Shown: positions 44,101 to 52,219, counted from the stretch's first letter. The stretch is 64,000 nt of DNA from Syntrophobotulus glycolicus DSM 8271 (GCF_000190635.1 NC_015172.1:1178001-1242000); one strand, 5' to 3'. Numbers and translations: made by a program. Notes: generated by a model not told the origin, from the letters alone.

Positions 44101-47100
44101 TCGAAGAGAAAACCCTCACCTTTTATCTAAACGGGAAGAATCTGGTCATCGACACCAGCGGAACAGTCACAGGCGATTGGCTCACCGCCTCCTCCCTCAA
44201 GGTGGATAACGGCAGCGTAAGCTATACGGGTGAGGGCAGGTTCACCGTCTGCGGCGAAAGGCGCGGCGTTGAAGCGATAAACGGCGGCAGGGCGCGGGTG
44301 AGCGATATCCTCATCAAAAATCCGGGTCAGCCCCACCCTGGTCATTATTATGTGTACGGTGCCCATGCCCGGTATCAAAACAGCGAGGGAGAAGGCAGCC
44401 AAATCACCGTCACCGGCGACATCCGAACGCTGAGCGGCAATCCCTGTGACTACGCCATCGGAGCGCTTGCGGGGCAGGATTCGACGGTTACGGTGGGCGG
44501 CGATATTCACCTTGAAGGGGAAAACGTAATCGGCCTGTCGGCCGGAAGCATGAACGACGGAAACGGAACGGCCACCGCGCAGAATGTTACGGTCACGGGA
44601 GCCTATGCCACCGGCGTCAGCGCCGCCGGGCAAAGCACCGCCACGGTTAACGGCGCTGTGACTGCGGCAGGTGCGTATGCCGTGGGTGTTTCCGCAGAGC
44701 TTGCGGAGAATGGCTCGGGCGGCACAGTGATTGTAAAAGGCGATGCCGCCGCAACCGGAGCAAACAGCACCGGCGTTGCCTGCTTTAGCAGCGCATCAGC
44801 GACGGAGAAAAGCACGGTGACCGTGGATGGGGTCGTTTCCGGCCAGGATTACCTGAATATCGACAATGCTGTGCGGGCAAAGGACGCCAAGGAAAACGTA
44901 TCCGGGGGATATTGGATTTACAACGGACAATATGAAAGCATAGTCAAGGTGAAGGACCCGGATGGCGGCACACCTGGCGGAAACGTTCCGTCTGCACCGC
45001 AAACCCTTACCGCAACCCCCGGCAATGGTCGGGTTACCTTAAGCTGGACAGCTCCCGCAAGCAGCGGCGACAGCGCGGTCACCGGCTACCAGGTATCCAG
45101 CGACGGCGGGGCAAGCTGGATCAATGTGGGACTGACCACCTCCTACATGTTTATTAACCTGACAAACGGAACGGAGTATGCCTTCAAGGTGCGGGCGGTA
45201 AGCAGCGCCGGCAGCGGAGCGGAAGCAAGCCGGATGGCAACGCCGACAGCCGCCCCCTCTGTGCCAACCGTCCCAAGAAACTTCACCGCCTCGCCCGGTT
45301 TCGCGCGGGTGATCCTCAACTGGGATGCGACCATGAGCAACGGCGGCAGCAGCATCATCCGATATGAGGTGTCCAAAGACAACGGCGCGGACTGGACGAG
45401 TGCCGGGCTGTATACCTCCTACGAATTTACTGGCCTGACAAACGGAACGGAATACACCTTCAAGGTGCGGGCGGTCAACAGCGCCGGCAATGGCGCGGAG
45501 GCAAGTGCGTCGGCCATGCCGTCGGATTCCGCCCAGACCAGTTTCACCGTAAACTTTTACAGCAACGGTGCGCTGTACACAAGCAGAAGCGTGCTCAACG
45601 GCTCCGCGCTTGGCGGCAGCTGGCCGGCAAATCCAGCGCGTAGCGGCTATACGTTCGGCGGCTGGTTCGCTGGCCAAAGCGGCTCGGGAACGAGGTACAC
45701 AAGCTCCAGCGTTATCTCTTCCAACGTGGATTTGTACGCCAACTGGAGCTACAGCGGCGGAGGCGGAAACGGTCATGGCGGCGGTGGTTCCTACACGCCA
45801 GGCACCCCGACAACAACACCCGAAAAGAAACCTGACCAACCTGTTACGGCGTCTGCTCCCGTCACGGCAACAGCGGGTACAGGCGGCGCAGCCAGCGCCG
45901 TAATTTCGGATAAAACCATTACTGACGCTATCGCCAAAGCGCAGGCCGACGCCAAAGCGCAGGGCAAAACCGCAAACGGAACCTCTGTTGCGCTGAATGT
46001 CACCATGCCGCAGGGAGCAACTTCCCTGACAACAACCCTGACACAAAGCTCTCTGAATAGTCTTGTGAACGCTGGAGTAACCAGCCTTGAGATAAACGGT
46101 GCGCCGGTTTCCCTCGGACTTGATCTCGCTGCACTCAAGGAAATCCAGAAGCAGAGCGGAGGCAATGTTACGATCAGCTTCACCCCGGCGACCGGGCTTT
46201 CCGACGAAGCCAGGGCTCTTATTGGAAACAGGCCGGTATATAACATTACGATCAGCTATGTCAAGGACGGCAAGACCGTGAACATCACCAACCTTGGCAG
46301 CGGCACAGCGACCCTTTCCATCCCCTACACGCCGGCGAGCGGAGAAGCCGTGGGTTATCTGTTCGGCACATATGTGGACGCAAACGGCAAACCGGTCCGC
46401 ATCGACGGTTCGGCTTATGACGCAAACGCAGGAGGAATCCTAATCCCCACCAATCATTTCTCGGTGTACGGCGTAGGCTATACGGCGCCGAGTGCGAAGT
46501 TCACGGATATCGGGAAGCATTGGGCCAAGGAAGCCATTGATTATGCGGTCGGCAGAGGACTTCTCTCCGGCACCTCGGAGACTACCTTTGCACCTGACAC
46601 CGCCATGACGCGCGGGATGCTGGTAACGGCTCTCGGCGGACTGGCAAATGTGGATACCAAAGCATACACCATCAACAGCTTCACCGATGTGAAAGCAGAC
46701 AGCGCCTTCCGCCCCTACATTGAGTGGGCGTATAAAAAAGGCATCATTCAGGGCATTGGCAGCCAGCAGTTTGCGCCTGACCGGGCGATTACCCGTGAGG
46801 AAATCGCTGTGATCTTCGCAAACTATGCAAAAGCCACCGGCTATAAGCTCCCTATTACCCGTGAGGCGACAACTTATGCGGACGCTTCCAGCATCGGCAG
46901 CGTGTACAAAACGGCAGTAACCGCCATACAGCAGGCGGGCATCATGATGGGCGGCACAGGCAACAGGTTTAATCCCAAGTCCAGCGCCACCCGCGCGGAG
47001 TTTTCCTCCATGCTCCACCGCTACATCAAGCTGACCATCGACCCCGCCACGGCCCAGGGCTGGGCGAAAAACGACGCCGGACAGTATCTCTATTACAGGG

Positions 47101-47426
47101 ACGGCAAAGCGGTTACTGGAACACAAACCATCGACGGCGTGAAGTATTTCTTTGAAACAAACGGAACGCTCAAGACCGGCTGGGTGCAGGATGGCGGCAA
47201 CTGGTACTTCTATTCCGGCAACATCCGGATCACCGGCTGGTGGGACATCGGCGCGAACGGCAACAACAAACGCTATTACTTCGACACTTACGGCATCATG
47301 GTTGCCGGCAAGTGGCTCCAGATCGACGGCAAATGGTATTACTTCTATGCCGACGCCTCCCTTGCCAAAAGCACCAAAGTGGACGGCTATGAGATAGGGC
47401 CGGACGGTGCGAGAAAACCAAAGTAA
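41154..47426 (+). CDS. Giant SLH-domain surface protein (2090 residues)
   Basis: Secreted adhesin-like protein. Signal peptide at 1-30 (ends LAPLGASAQ). Three long beta-helix-like modules rich in G, S, T, V and N begin near 78, 405 and 939, each with a Y-x3-G-x-x-Y-x-x-L-x-x-A-L opening. FN3-like domains near 740-832, 1279-1365 and 1370-1455. An InlB B-repeat (VNFYSNG..GYTFGGWF..LYANW) near 1463-1532. A linker follows, then three SLH domains (~1781-1960: FTDIGKHWAKEAIDYAVGRG, FTDVKADSAFRPYIEWAYKKG, and a third) that bind cell-wall polymer, and finally aromatic cell-wall/choline-binding type repeats (YFFETNGTLKTGW, WYFYSGNIRITGW). Having both SLH and such repeats is unusual. GGAGG 7 nt before the ATG. 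Confidence 0.93.
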   Translation: MRNKAAQKALSLILALCLTLTLAPLGASAQEILLGTSGGTVDSGSIPISDETPASSTDLAEILPQGGMMPLSINLDHHYVVGGNSYATLEEALTAVSSGGTIVLQKDANPSVANTITIEKNITFDLTDGNLSIWKSGGLTLELKNCIVSVTGGGYLDVTGGVGIEANNAAITVRNVTGNQGNGALAHSGGSITVLGDAQGYSGAARAYGAGSIIMVNGNALTTGPSSTVVEATYGGYVEVGGDVTTSGDNSTGISAKNSGTVYIKGSVSAMKNGVSVYDNSASQATVDGNVTASGANAYGVSASGGSIEVGGDVKAEAAGSSGIYANAGPITVAGNVSAGAIGVHAINAAEVTIGGTLTVSGSVYIQFESTEAGSGQYTTDPAKSGYRKYTDGTSIVWVKATTVPAYVCEIGSTGYPALAEALAAVKNNETITLLQDIDHVTDTAANVVRINGKTVIFDLAGHTLNVGDASVSSAVVVENGGKLELSGSTGALNVTAYGNAVEVEGIGSAATVTSATSVNNIAVLATGGGQITVRGDAVGNIHGVGAGAPTDTVGSTVSVGGNVKTTVNDRTVISAGKGSHVTVNGSVLTTGTGGYGVGALHPNTEVHIKGNVMGSFFFCVDASDSALVRVDGNVTSTYASSYVCGVRAQTKAEVIVGGNVSVNNQTGSTGVRVKSLSSQTPTKVTVDGVISGGIYIQLDGTDITEAQKTGTEAGYNTYTLTNTNGTHTVWIKATSAPTQLETPTNLAWDTATPGVIKAKWDQVTSAQEYTIMLFKNGSPVGPIGTSATSANLTAYIQASGTGSYTFRVRALAPIGSADYTDSATSPQGPAYSYTAPAAVPAQGNAWATLFTKSIFVRLSQGGFKAVQDKAYWTLGGNGASGNSIVGVTLIDSTEVQITLTNDINTPDALTITASEAAFADGTSPFSSPLSVRLDNPQTYVCTIDGVAYSSLKSALDFALAPTVDNKTIVLAADIRYEEPVVVEEKTLTFYLNGKNLVIDTSGTVTGDWLTASSLKVDNGSVSYTGEGRFTVCGERRGVEAINGGRARVSDILIKNPGQPHPGHYYVYGAHARYQNSEGEGSQITVTGDIRTLSGNPCDYAIGALAGQDSTVTVGGDIHLEGENVIGLSAGSMNDGNGTATAQNVTVTGAYATGVSAAGQSTATVNGAVTAAGAYAVGVSAELAENGSGGTVIVKGDAAATGANSTGVACFSSASATEKSTVTVDGVVSGQDYLNIDNAVRAKDAKENVSGGYWIYNGQYESIVKVKDPDGGTPGGNVPSAPQTLTATPGNGRVTLSWTAPASSGDSAVTGYQVSSDGGASWINVGLTTSYMFINLTNGTEYAFKVRAVSSAGSGAEASRMATPTAAPSVPTVPRNFTASPGFARVILNWDATMSNGGSSIIRYEVSKDNGADWTSAGLYTSYEFTGLTNGTEYTFKVRAVNSAGNGAEASASAMPSDSAQTSFTVNFYSNGALYTSRSVLNGSALGGSWPANPARSGYTFGGWFAGQSGSGTRYTSSSVISSNVDLYANWSYSGGGGNGHGGGGSYTPGTPTTTPEKKPDQPVTASAPVTATAGTGGAASAVISDKTITDAIAKAQADAKAQGKTANGTSVALNVTMPQGATSLTTTLTQSSLNSLVNAGVTSLEINGAPVSLGLDLAALKEIQKQSGGNVTISFTPATGLSDEARALIGNRPVYNITISYVKDGKTVNITNLGSGTATLSIPYTPASGEAVGYLFGTYVDANGKPVRIDGSAYDANAGGILIPTNHFSVYGVGYTAPSAKFTDIGKHWAKEAIDYAVGRGLLSGTSETTFAPDTAMTRGMLVTALGGLANVDTKAYTINSFTDVKADSAFRPYIEWAYKKGIIQGIGSQQFAPDRAITREEIAVIFANYAKATGYKLPITREATTYADASSIGSVYKTAVTAIQQAGIMMGGTGNRFNPKSSATRAEFSSMLHRYIKLTIDPATAQGWAKNDAGQYLYYRDGKAVTGTQTIDGVKYFFETNGTLKTGWVQDGGNWYFYSGNIRITGWWDIGANGNNKRYYFDTYGIMVAGKWLQIDGKWYYFYADASLAKSTKVDGYEIGPDGARKPK

Positions 47427-47440
47427 CGGTAACAAAATAT

Positions 47441-47526
47441 CGCTAAGGGCAAACCCGCTGAAAAACGGGGATGCCAAAGCTATAGGGTCTAAGGCGCATC
47501 TAACGCTATGATAGCTTGGCTGCCAA
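47441..47526 (+). ncRNA. Cyclic-di-GMP-I (GEMM-I) riboswitch
   Basis: Matches the class I aptamer along its length: AGGGCAAACC, a GAAA-bearing P2 hairpin (CGCTGAAAAACG), GGGATGCCAAAGC, TATAGGGTCTAAGG, and the closing ATGATAGCTTGGCTGCC, as in the Vibrio Vc2 aptamer. It begins 15 bp after the stop of the giant adhesin gene and faces the same way, so it controls what lies downstream, now a decayed gene. The stretch to ~47640 is GC-rich with further hairpins (GACGG / CCGTC) and may be the expression platform. Confidence 0.9.
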
Positions 47527-47687
47527 AAAAACTGCGCAGGGGAAGCGTCGCCCCGGCTGGGAAAGGCCGGGAAGAGCTTTCATGCGGGACGGTTTACCGT
47601 CGCGGCCCGATGTTGCCCCCCTGACATCCGGGATGCGTGGTCAAATAGGATGTTTTTCAAAATAGCTACCGCTGAATTGATTGATTT

Positions 47688-47814
47688 GGTCTGGCGGCAG
47701 AGCTACTGCGGCGGGGCGGCCATGCACATTCATCCGTTACGCCATAAGCTGCGGAAACGTCAAGCGTCATTGCGAGCCATGCGCCGCTCCGCCGTACCAC
47801 TGTGCCGCCAGACC
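47688..47814. repeat. 127 bp element bounded by inverted repeats
   Basis: GGTCTGGCGGCA (47688-47699) and its exact reverse complement (47803-47814) end the element; imperfect pairing continues inward for about 38 bp per arm (CGGCGGGGCGGC against GCCGCTCCGCCG). No clear target-site duplication. Could be a MITE-like insertion or a long RNA hairpin between riboswitch and dead gene. Confidence 0.55.
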
Positions 47815-47828
47815 CCTATAGGGGGAAC

Positions 47829-48133
47829 ACCTATGAATACGCCATATAAGGAGTACCCATCCTTTATGCGGACAGCACAGCGGACCGGCTGCCGGAAGCA
47901 ACAGCCAAAGCTTTGGCCGAGCTGAAGGTGACACGGACCATCCTGGTTGGCGGAGCGGCGGCTGGCTGGTCCTAGCGGGTGAAGCCGGGAAGAGTGGTCT
48001 GACGGAGGAACAGGAACAACTGCTGAAATCGGTCAAAGGGAAAGTCAAAGAAGCCGGCGTTTTCGGCGGCCCGGCGGCGGTTCCCAATGCTGCGCTGGAG
48101 GCGGTTAAAGCCTTGCTGGAATTGAAAATCTGA
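47829..48133 (+). pseudogene. Remnant of a cell-wall-binding repeat 2 protein
   Basis: Pieces in two frames read like a CW_binding_2 (PF04122) repeat: GVPILYADSTADRLPEATAK, ALAELKVTRTILVGGAAA, then after a shift LTEEQEQLLKSVKGKVKEAG and FGGPAAVPNAALEAVKALLEL. A TAA (47847), a TAG near 47975 and at least one frameshift break it. In Clostridia such cell-wall-binding repeats anchor surface proteins, several of them under cyclic-di-GMP riboswitches, so this was probably the riboswitch-controlled gene. Confidence 0.7.
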
Positions 48134-48318
48134 AGAGGAATGACCAGTGATGAAGGGAGATCGAGAAAGCGAAAAGGGGCGGCTTAGCGAAATAAACGGA
48201 CAGGAGAAGGGTACGGGCGAACGGACAGGCAGACGATAACCGTCCTAAACAAAGGTTTTCTTTTCCTAGCGAAAACGGTCAGCAGTTGTGTAGTGTGGAA
48301 TACAGTCACCATAGAGAA

Positions 48319-48358
48319 AGAGCCGATAACGGTGAGCTCAATCACGGTTATCGGCTCT
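48319..48358. terminator. Strong hairpin, role unclear
   Basis: AGAGCCGATAAC / GTTATCGGCTCT (12 bp perfect), then one G-G mismatch, then GTGA / TCAC, 6-nt loop. No T tract follows, so either a Rho-type end, a processing site or an operator. Confidence 0.45.
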
Positions 48359-48567
48359 GCGTCTTAGTGTCTGGCTCTTTGGTAACTAATGGATTGAATT
48401 GTCGGACCTTGATTAAGGCTTCCTGTTTGCACTTCGGACAGAACAATGGGAAGTTTTCAAGTATTGTGCCCGGATGTATTATCGTTCGCCGTTCAGAGCT
48501 AAGCCAAGGTCAGTCGGCCTTCTTCATCGACTGAGTTCAGTCAGGTTTCTGTGCGTCAAAGATGTGA

Positions 48568-49059
48568 TCAGGTTAACAAGTCATTTAAACGAATGATTTT
48601 ACTGCCTTTACGTTCGTAATAACGCAGCATTTCGTCAATTTTCCTTTTATCATAGCTGGTAATGCAATCTGATAAAACATTAACGCCATAATTTGCTTTG
48701 CGTAAGTTGTAACAGGTTGATTTAACACAAGCAACAGCATCTGCTCCTGTTATGTAGAAATCACAGAGTTCATTTTTACGAATAAAGTCTGTAAATTCTT
48801 CACTGCTTAAGGCGTTTCCTTTGTATTTTGTAAAAACATTTTTTGATACGATGTTCAAGTCCGAAACGAATTCAGACCCAGAGGTCTGGGGTTTAAACGT
48901 CCTCGTACCGGCTGATAAATTTTCATGCCTTAGATAAATAACATGAAGATCATGCTTGACGGCCCAATCAATCGCTTTATTGATATTGCCAATAATATCC
49001 TTATAATTTTTTGTTATGTCATTTTGAAGATCAATGATGACTAAGGCTTTTTTTTGCAT
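48568..49059 (-). CDS. Isochorismatase-family cysteine hydrolase
   Basis: 163 residues of the nicotinamidase/isochorismatase superfamily. ALVIIDLQNDITKNYKD carries the catalytic aspartate, FTKYKGNAL the lysine, and ITGADAVACVKSTCYNLRKANY the nucleophilic cysteine after the cis-peptide region. Length is typical. Members hydrolyse nicotinamide, isochorismate, biuret or related bonds; the substrate is unknown. ATG at 49059 with GGAGGAG 5 nt upstream; the longer frame lacks one. Divergent from the second WYL regulator and its operator, which probably controls it. Confidence 0.88.
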   Translation of the reverse strand: MQKKALVIIDLQNDITKNYKDIIGNINKAIDWAVKHDLHVIYLRHENLSAGTRTFKPQTSGSEFVSDLNIVSKNVFTKYKGNALSSEEFTDFIRKNELCDFYITGADAVACVKSTCYNLRKANYGVNVLSDCITSYDKRKIDEMLRYYERKGSKIIRLNDLLT

Positions 49060-49114
49060 CGTGTCTCCTCCTGATCGGTAGATTGATTTGTTTGCTTTTT
49101 TATTGTACTGTGTA

Positions 49115-49140
49115 ATTGTTGACAACAGTATGGCAACAAT
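49115..49140. promoter_or_regulatory. Inverted repeat, probable operator of the second WYL regulator
   Basis: ATTGTTGAC, spacer AACAGTAT, GGCAACAAT (8 of 9 paired). Core TTGACAACAGTATGGCAA matches the operator at 4273-4290 at 16 of 18 positions. It sits between the divergent hydrolase and regulator genes. Confidence 0.7.
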
Positions 49141-49179
49141 CAATAAGGATCAAAAGAAATTTGAAAGGGAGGCTGTCAG

Positions 49180-50112
49180 ATGAAAGTTGACAGGCTGGTC
49201 AGCATGATTATGATACTCCTTGATCGAGAGCGGGTAGGCGCACAGGAGTTAGCAGATCTGTTTGAAGTTTCACCCCGCACAATCTACCGCGACATAGACA
49301 CGATCAACATGGCGGGTATTCCTGTGCGCGGGGCATCGGGAGTAGGCGGCGGCTTTGAAATCATGCAGGAATACAAGCTTGATCGAACGGTTTTTTCGAC
49401 GGCCGACCTTTCCGCGATCTTGATGGGGCTTTCCAGTCTTTCCAAGATAATACGGGGTGATGAACTGGTAAACGCCCTTGCCAAAGTCAAGAGCTTTATC
49501 CCCGCCGGCAGAGCGAAAGACGTTGCATTAAAAGCAAATCAAATAGACATAGACTTAAATCCGTGGATGGGCAACAGAAACAGACAACCCGATTTAGAAA
49601 TGATCAAAACAGCTTTGCGGGAAAGCAAGCTGCTTTCCTTTGAATATGCAGACCGCTACGGAAATAAAACCGCACGGACAGCCGAGCCCTATCAGCTTGT
49701 ATTGAAAAGCAGTCAGTGGTATTGGCAAGGGTATTGCCATAAAAGAAATGATTTTCGCTTATTCAAACTATCCCGCACATCAAACCTGCAAATACAAGAG
49801 GAATTTTTTACGCCGCGAGATCATCAAAAACCGCAGTTGGATTTTACGGATATTTTGGCAACCATGCAAACCAAAATCAAAATTCGTATTCATACATCTG
49901 TCAGGGACAGGGTACTTGATTATTGTACGGATGAACACTTTTCGCCAGACGGTGATGAGCATTACATGGTTCGTTTTCCTTTTATCGAGAACGAATACTA
50001 CTATAATATTCTTTTCAGTTTTGGGGATAAATGCGAGTGTTTGGAGCCGTTACATATCCGCGCAGAAATGAAGCGCAGAATACATGAGATAGCTGCCTTA
50101 TACGAAAACTAG
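49180..50112 (+). CDS. Second YafY-type HTH/WYL regulator
   Basis: 310 residues of the same build as the regulator at 3325-4239: N-terminal HTH (AQELADLFEVSPRTIYRDIDTINMAGIPV), linker GGGFEIMQEYKLD, and WYL domain (~140-300) with LSFEYADRYGNKTARTAEPYQLVLK and SQWYWQGYC. ATG with GGGAGG upstream. It is divergent from the isochorismatase-family hydrolase and separated by a palindrome with the same core as the first regulator's, implying that the two paralogues could cross-regulate. Confidence 0.92.
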   Translation: MKVDRLVSMIMILLDRERVGAQELADLFEVSPRTIYRDIDTINMAGIPVRGASGVGGGFEIMQEYKLDRTVFSTADLSAILMGLSSLSKIIRGDELVNALAKVKSFIPAGRAKDVALKANQIDIDLNPWMGNRNRQPDLEMIKTALRESKLLSFEYADRYGNKTARTAEPYQLVLKSSQWYWQGYCHKRNDFRLFKLSRTSNLQIQEEFFTPRDHQKPQLDFTDILATMQTKIKIRIHTSVRDRVLDYCTDEHFSPDGDEHYMVRFPFIENEYYYNILFSFGDKCECLEPLHIRAEMKRRIHEIAALYEN

Positions 50113-50246
50113 AACAGGGAGTCTATGCTGATATTCACCTAAATCGTGGAATAAATCGCGAGCAGAACGCAAAAAGTCGTTTGAACTTTTGTTGTTCATT
50201 GCTCTAAGGTGGTTAGAATTTATGTACAGTGATGACCATGTAGCCG

Positions 50247-50390
50247 ATGGCGAGGGAAGAACGGAAGGCGTGGAAGGCCAAAAAGCAGCGTAAGGCTTTG
50301 ATCATACGCGGTGCTTGCCAGGCGGGCAAGACCTGGCTGATGAAGGAGTTTGGGGCCACCCATGATGACAAGGTGGTCGATAGATCTTGA
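50247..50390 (+). pseudogene. N-terminal remnant of an AAA ATPase (DUF4143 type)
   Basis: 47 codons: MAREERKAWKAKKQRKALII, then RGACQAGKTWLMKEFG, the Walker A region of ATPases that carry a C-terminal DUF4143 domain (usual form RGARQVGKTWLM), then a TGA. The remaining ~350 residues are missing. Probably a leftover from deletion or insertion at this spot; the DUF3102 gene follows 90 bp later. Confidence 0.7.
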
Positions 50391-50477
50391 AACGCCCCGC
50401 CCGACCGGAGCTCACGCTCCGTGGCCCGCCGGCATATCCTGTTAGCAGACCAATGAATGAAAGGGCGGGCAACCGGA

Positions 50478-51320
50478 ATGAGCGATCTACCTGCCGACCG
50501 CACGCCGCTTGTGATTGCGGCTGAAATAAACATGATTACCCATCAAACCAAAAAAATCCTCCTGACCTCTGCCATCGAGATCGGCCGCCGGCTGACAGAA
50601 GCCAAGGCCCTGGTCAAACACGGGGAATGGGGGAAATGGCTGGAAAAGTCGGTGAGCTATTCCCAGAAAACCGCCGGCAGGCTGATCAAGCTCTATGAAG
50701 AGTACGGGTCTCGATTGTCTGACGGGACAGGCGGCCCAAATTGGACACCAGTGTCCAATTTGACTTATACCCAGGCCCTCCTCCTGCTGAGATTGCCGGA
50801 AGAGGAACGGGAGGAGTTCATCGCTGAAAACGATGTTCCAGGCATGAGCAAAGAGGAGCTGCAGCAGGCCCTGCGGGAGAAAAATCAGGCCCAGCAGGAA
50901 AACAAAGTCCTGAAAAAAGGGATGGAAACGATCGACAGCGCGATCACGGAATTGAAAAAGGAGCGGGTCCAGGAAGTCTCCGCTGGCGGCGCTGCCGCTT
51001 CAAACGGGGAAATTTCTGCTGCCGCCAAGGTCTCTTTGGCAGGGAATCCCCTTTCTGAACCGCCAGCCTCGTTTACCCACAACCTGCCGTCTGAACCTGA
51101 CCCGGGCGCCGCCGCCAGGTATGCGGAACGCTGCGACGCCTGCCGCAAAACCATTGCCGATGCCTTCTACGCGCTGACCACGGCCCTCACCAACCTGACC
51201 TATCTCGACCCCGGGCTGAAAGAGGAAAAAAGGAAAGAGGCCCAGAAGCTGATCGATTCCCTGGCCGAGACCATTAAAGAATGGCCGCCCGCCAAAAAGC
51301 CCCTGAAAGTCATTCCCTGA
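50478..51320 (+). CDS. DUF3102-family protein
   Basis: About 280 residues. The first ~120 are a DUF3102 domain (INMITHQTKKILLTSAIEIGRRLTEAKALVKHGEWGKWLEKSVSYSQKTAGRLIKLYEEYG), an HTH-containing region frequent on clostridial mobile elements, then a coiled coil (~125-175), a low-complexity linker and a helical C-terminus with CDACRK. Function unknown; DNA binding is likely from the HTH. An ATG at 50457 is also possible. The neighbouring ATPase remnant supports a mobile-element history. Confidence 0.8.
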   Translation: MSDLPADRTPLVIAAEINMITHQTKKILLTSAIEIGRRLTEAKALVKHGEWGKWLEKSVSYSQKTAGRLIKLYEEYGSRLSDGTGGPNWTPVSNLTYTQALLLLRLPEEEREEFIAENDVPGMSKEELQQALREKNQAQQENKVLKKGMETIDSAITELKKERVQEVSAGGAAASNGEISAAAKVSLAGNPLSEPPASFTHNLPSEPDPGAAARYAERCDACRKTIADAFYALTTALTNLTYLDPGLKEEKRKEAQKLIDSLAETIKEWPPAKKPLKVIP

Positions 51321-51411
51321 TCGCGGAACCTTCCGCCGGTCAAAGCCATAGTATGGTAAGAGGACAGGCCCGGCCGGGGCTGTCACAATCGGACAAAGGG
51401 AGATGATGTTG

Positions 51412-51639
51412 ATGTCTGTTGTCATTACGCCGGCGGGCACGGCCCTGGTCATCGTTTATCAGACGGGACTCAGCGACTCCGGCGCGCCCATCACCAGGCA
51501 GCGGACCCTGAACAATATCGGCCGCAATATCTCGGAGCAGGCTGTCTATGAGGCGGCGCACGCCATCTTCAGCCTGTCGGAGCATACCCTTCTCGAAGTC
51601 TACTTCCGCAGAACCGACGAATTGACCGAGGAGGAGTAA
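51412..51639 (+). CDS. DUF1659-family small protein
   Basis: 75 residues: SVVITPAGTALVIVYQTGLSDSGAPITRQRTLNNI is the DUF1659 pattern, a small beta-rich protein usually encoded beside a DUF2922 gene in Bacillota, as here. GGGAG 9 nt before the ATG at 51412; two earlier in-frame ATGs are too close to it. Function unknown. Confidence 0.85.
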   Translation: MSVVITPAGTALVIVYQTGLSDSGAPITRQRTLNNIGRNISEQAVYEAAHAIFSLSEHTLLEVYFRRTDELTEEE

Positions 51640-51676
51640 ACCATGGCCGGAGGCCAGTGTAAAGGAGGTGCTTAAA

Positions 51677-51916
51677 TTGGCGGTGACTACGGACAGAGCC
51701 CTGAGACTATCCTTCACTACCGCGGGCGGGAAAACGTTCTCCCTGACCGTTCCCCAGCCGCGGCAGAATATCCAGGCGGCCGAGGTCCTGGACGTCGTGA
51801 ACGGGCTGATTGCCGGCGGGATCTTCCTCCCCCGGCAGGGGGCCCTGACAGGGGTAAAGGATATTAAGGTCATCGAGACAATCACCGATGATCTTTACGA
51901 CGAGCCCCAGGGATAA
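51677..51916 (+). CDS. DUF2922-family small protein
   Basis: 79 residues: KTFSLTVPQPRQNIQAAEVLDVVNGLIAGGIF is typical of DUF2922. TTG start with AAGGAGG 8 nt upstream; a GTG three codons earlier touches the ribosome binding site. Paired with the DUF1659 gene 37 bp upstream, probably one transcript. Function unknown. Confidence 0.85.
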   Translation: MAVTTDRALRLSFTTAGGKTFSLTVPQPRQNIQAAEVLDVVNGLIAGGIFLPRQGALTGVKDIKVIETITDDLYDEPQG

Positions 51917-52219
51917 GGGGGCGGCGGTTTCATTGATGAAGAGCGGGCTGGGCTGGAGGCAAGCTGGACTTGCTCCCAGCCTTGGCCCCGCCTTTACCTG
52001 TGCCTTGTTTACTTCAGTATATGAATACTGCCCCCGGTTTGAACCTAAAAAAATCATCCCGGTACATATTCCGCGCAGCCTGACGCGGTGTCCCGATCAA
52101 ACAGGAATCGACCGGCCAAACATCATCATAAGAGTTAAAGATAGTTTAAGAATTTACTCCTGCCGCCGAAACAACATCTTTTTTATTGCCGCGTTTCGGC
52201 TGCTTTGCTCACCCTTAGC
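51917..52219. other. Convergent intergenic region with hairpins
   Basis: No gene. A GGCTGG..GCAAG / CTTGC..CCAGCC hairpin follows the DUF2922 gene (about 51950-51985), and GCCGAAAC / GTTTCGGC (52165-52172 and 52193-52200) follows the - strand permease gene; both may end transcription. Confidence 0.5.

Larger units (their letters stand above)
47527..48567. other. Gene-poor region after the riboswitch
   Basis: Contains in order: GC-rich probable expression platform (47527-47640), an inverted-repeat element (47688-47814), the remains of a cell-wall-binding gene (47829-48133), a strong hairpin (48319-48358) and no intact gene. Short frames here lack ribosome binding sites or protein-like composition. 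Confidence 0.6.

Noticed and set aside
41814-46046. Several 70-390 codon - strand frames within the adhesin gene
   Set aside because: Shadows caused by the GC-rich repeated codons of the giant gene on the other strand.
47650-47925. 91-codon ORF after the riboswitch
   Set aside because: No ribosome binding site, lies across the inverted-repeat element, and overlaps the cell-wall-binding remnant in a different frame.
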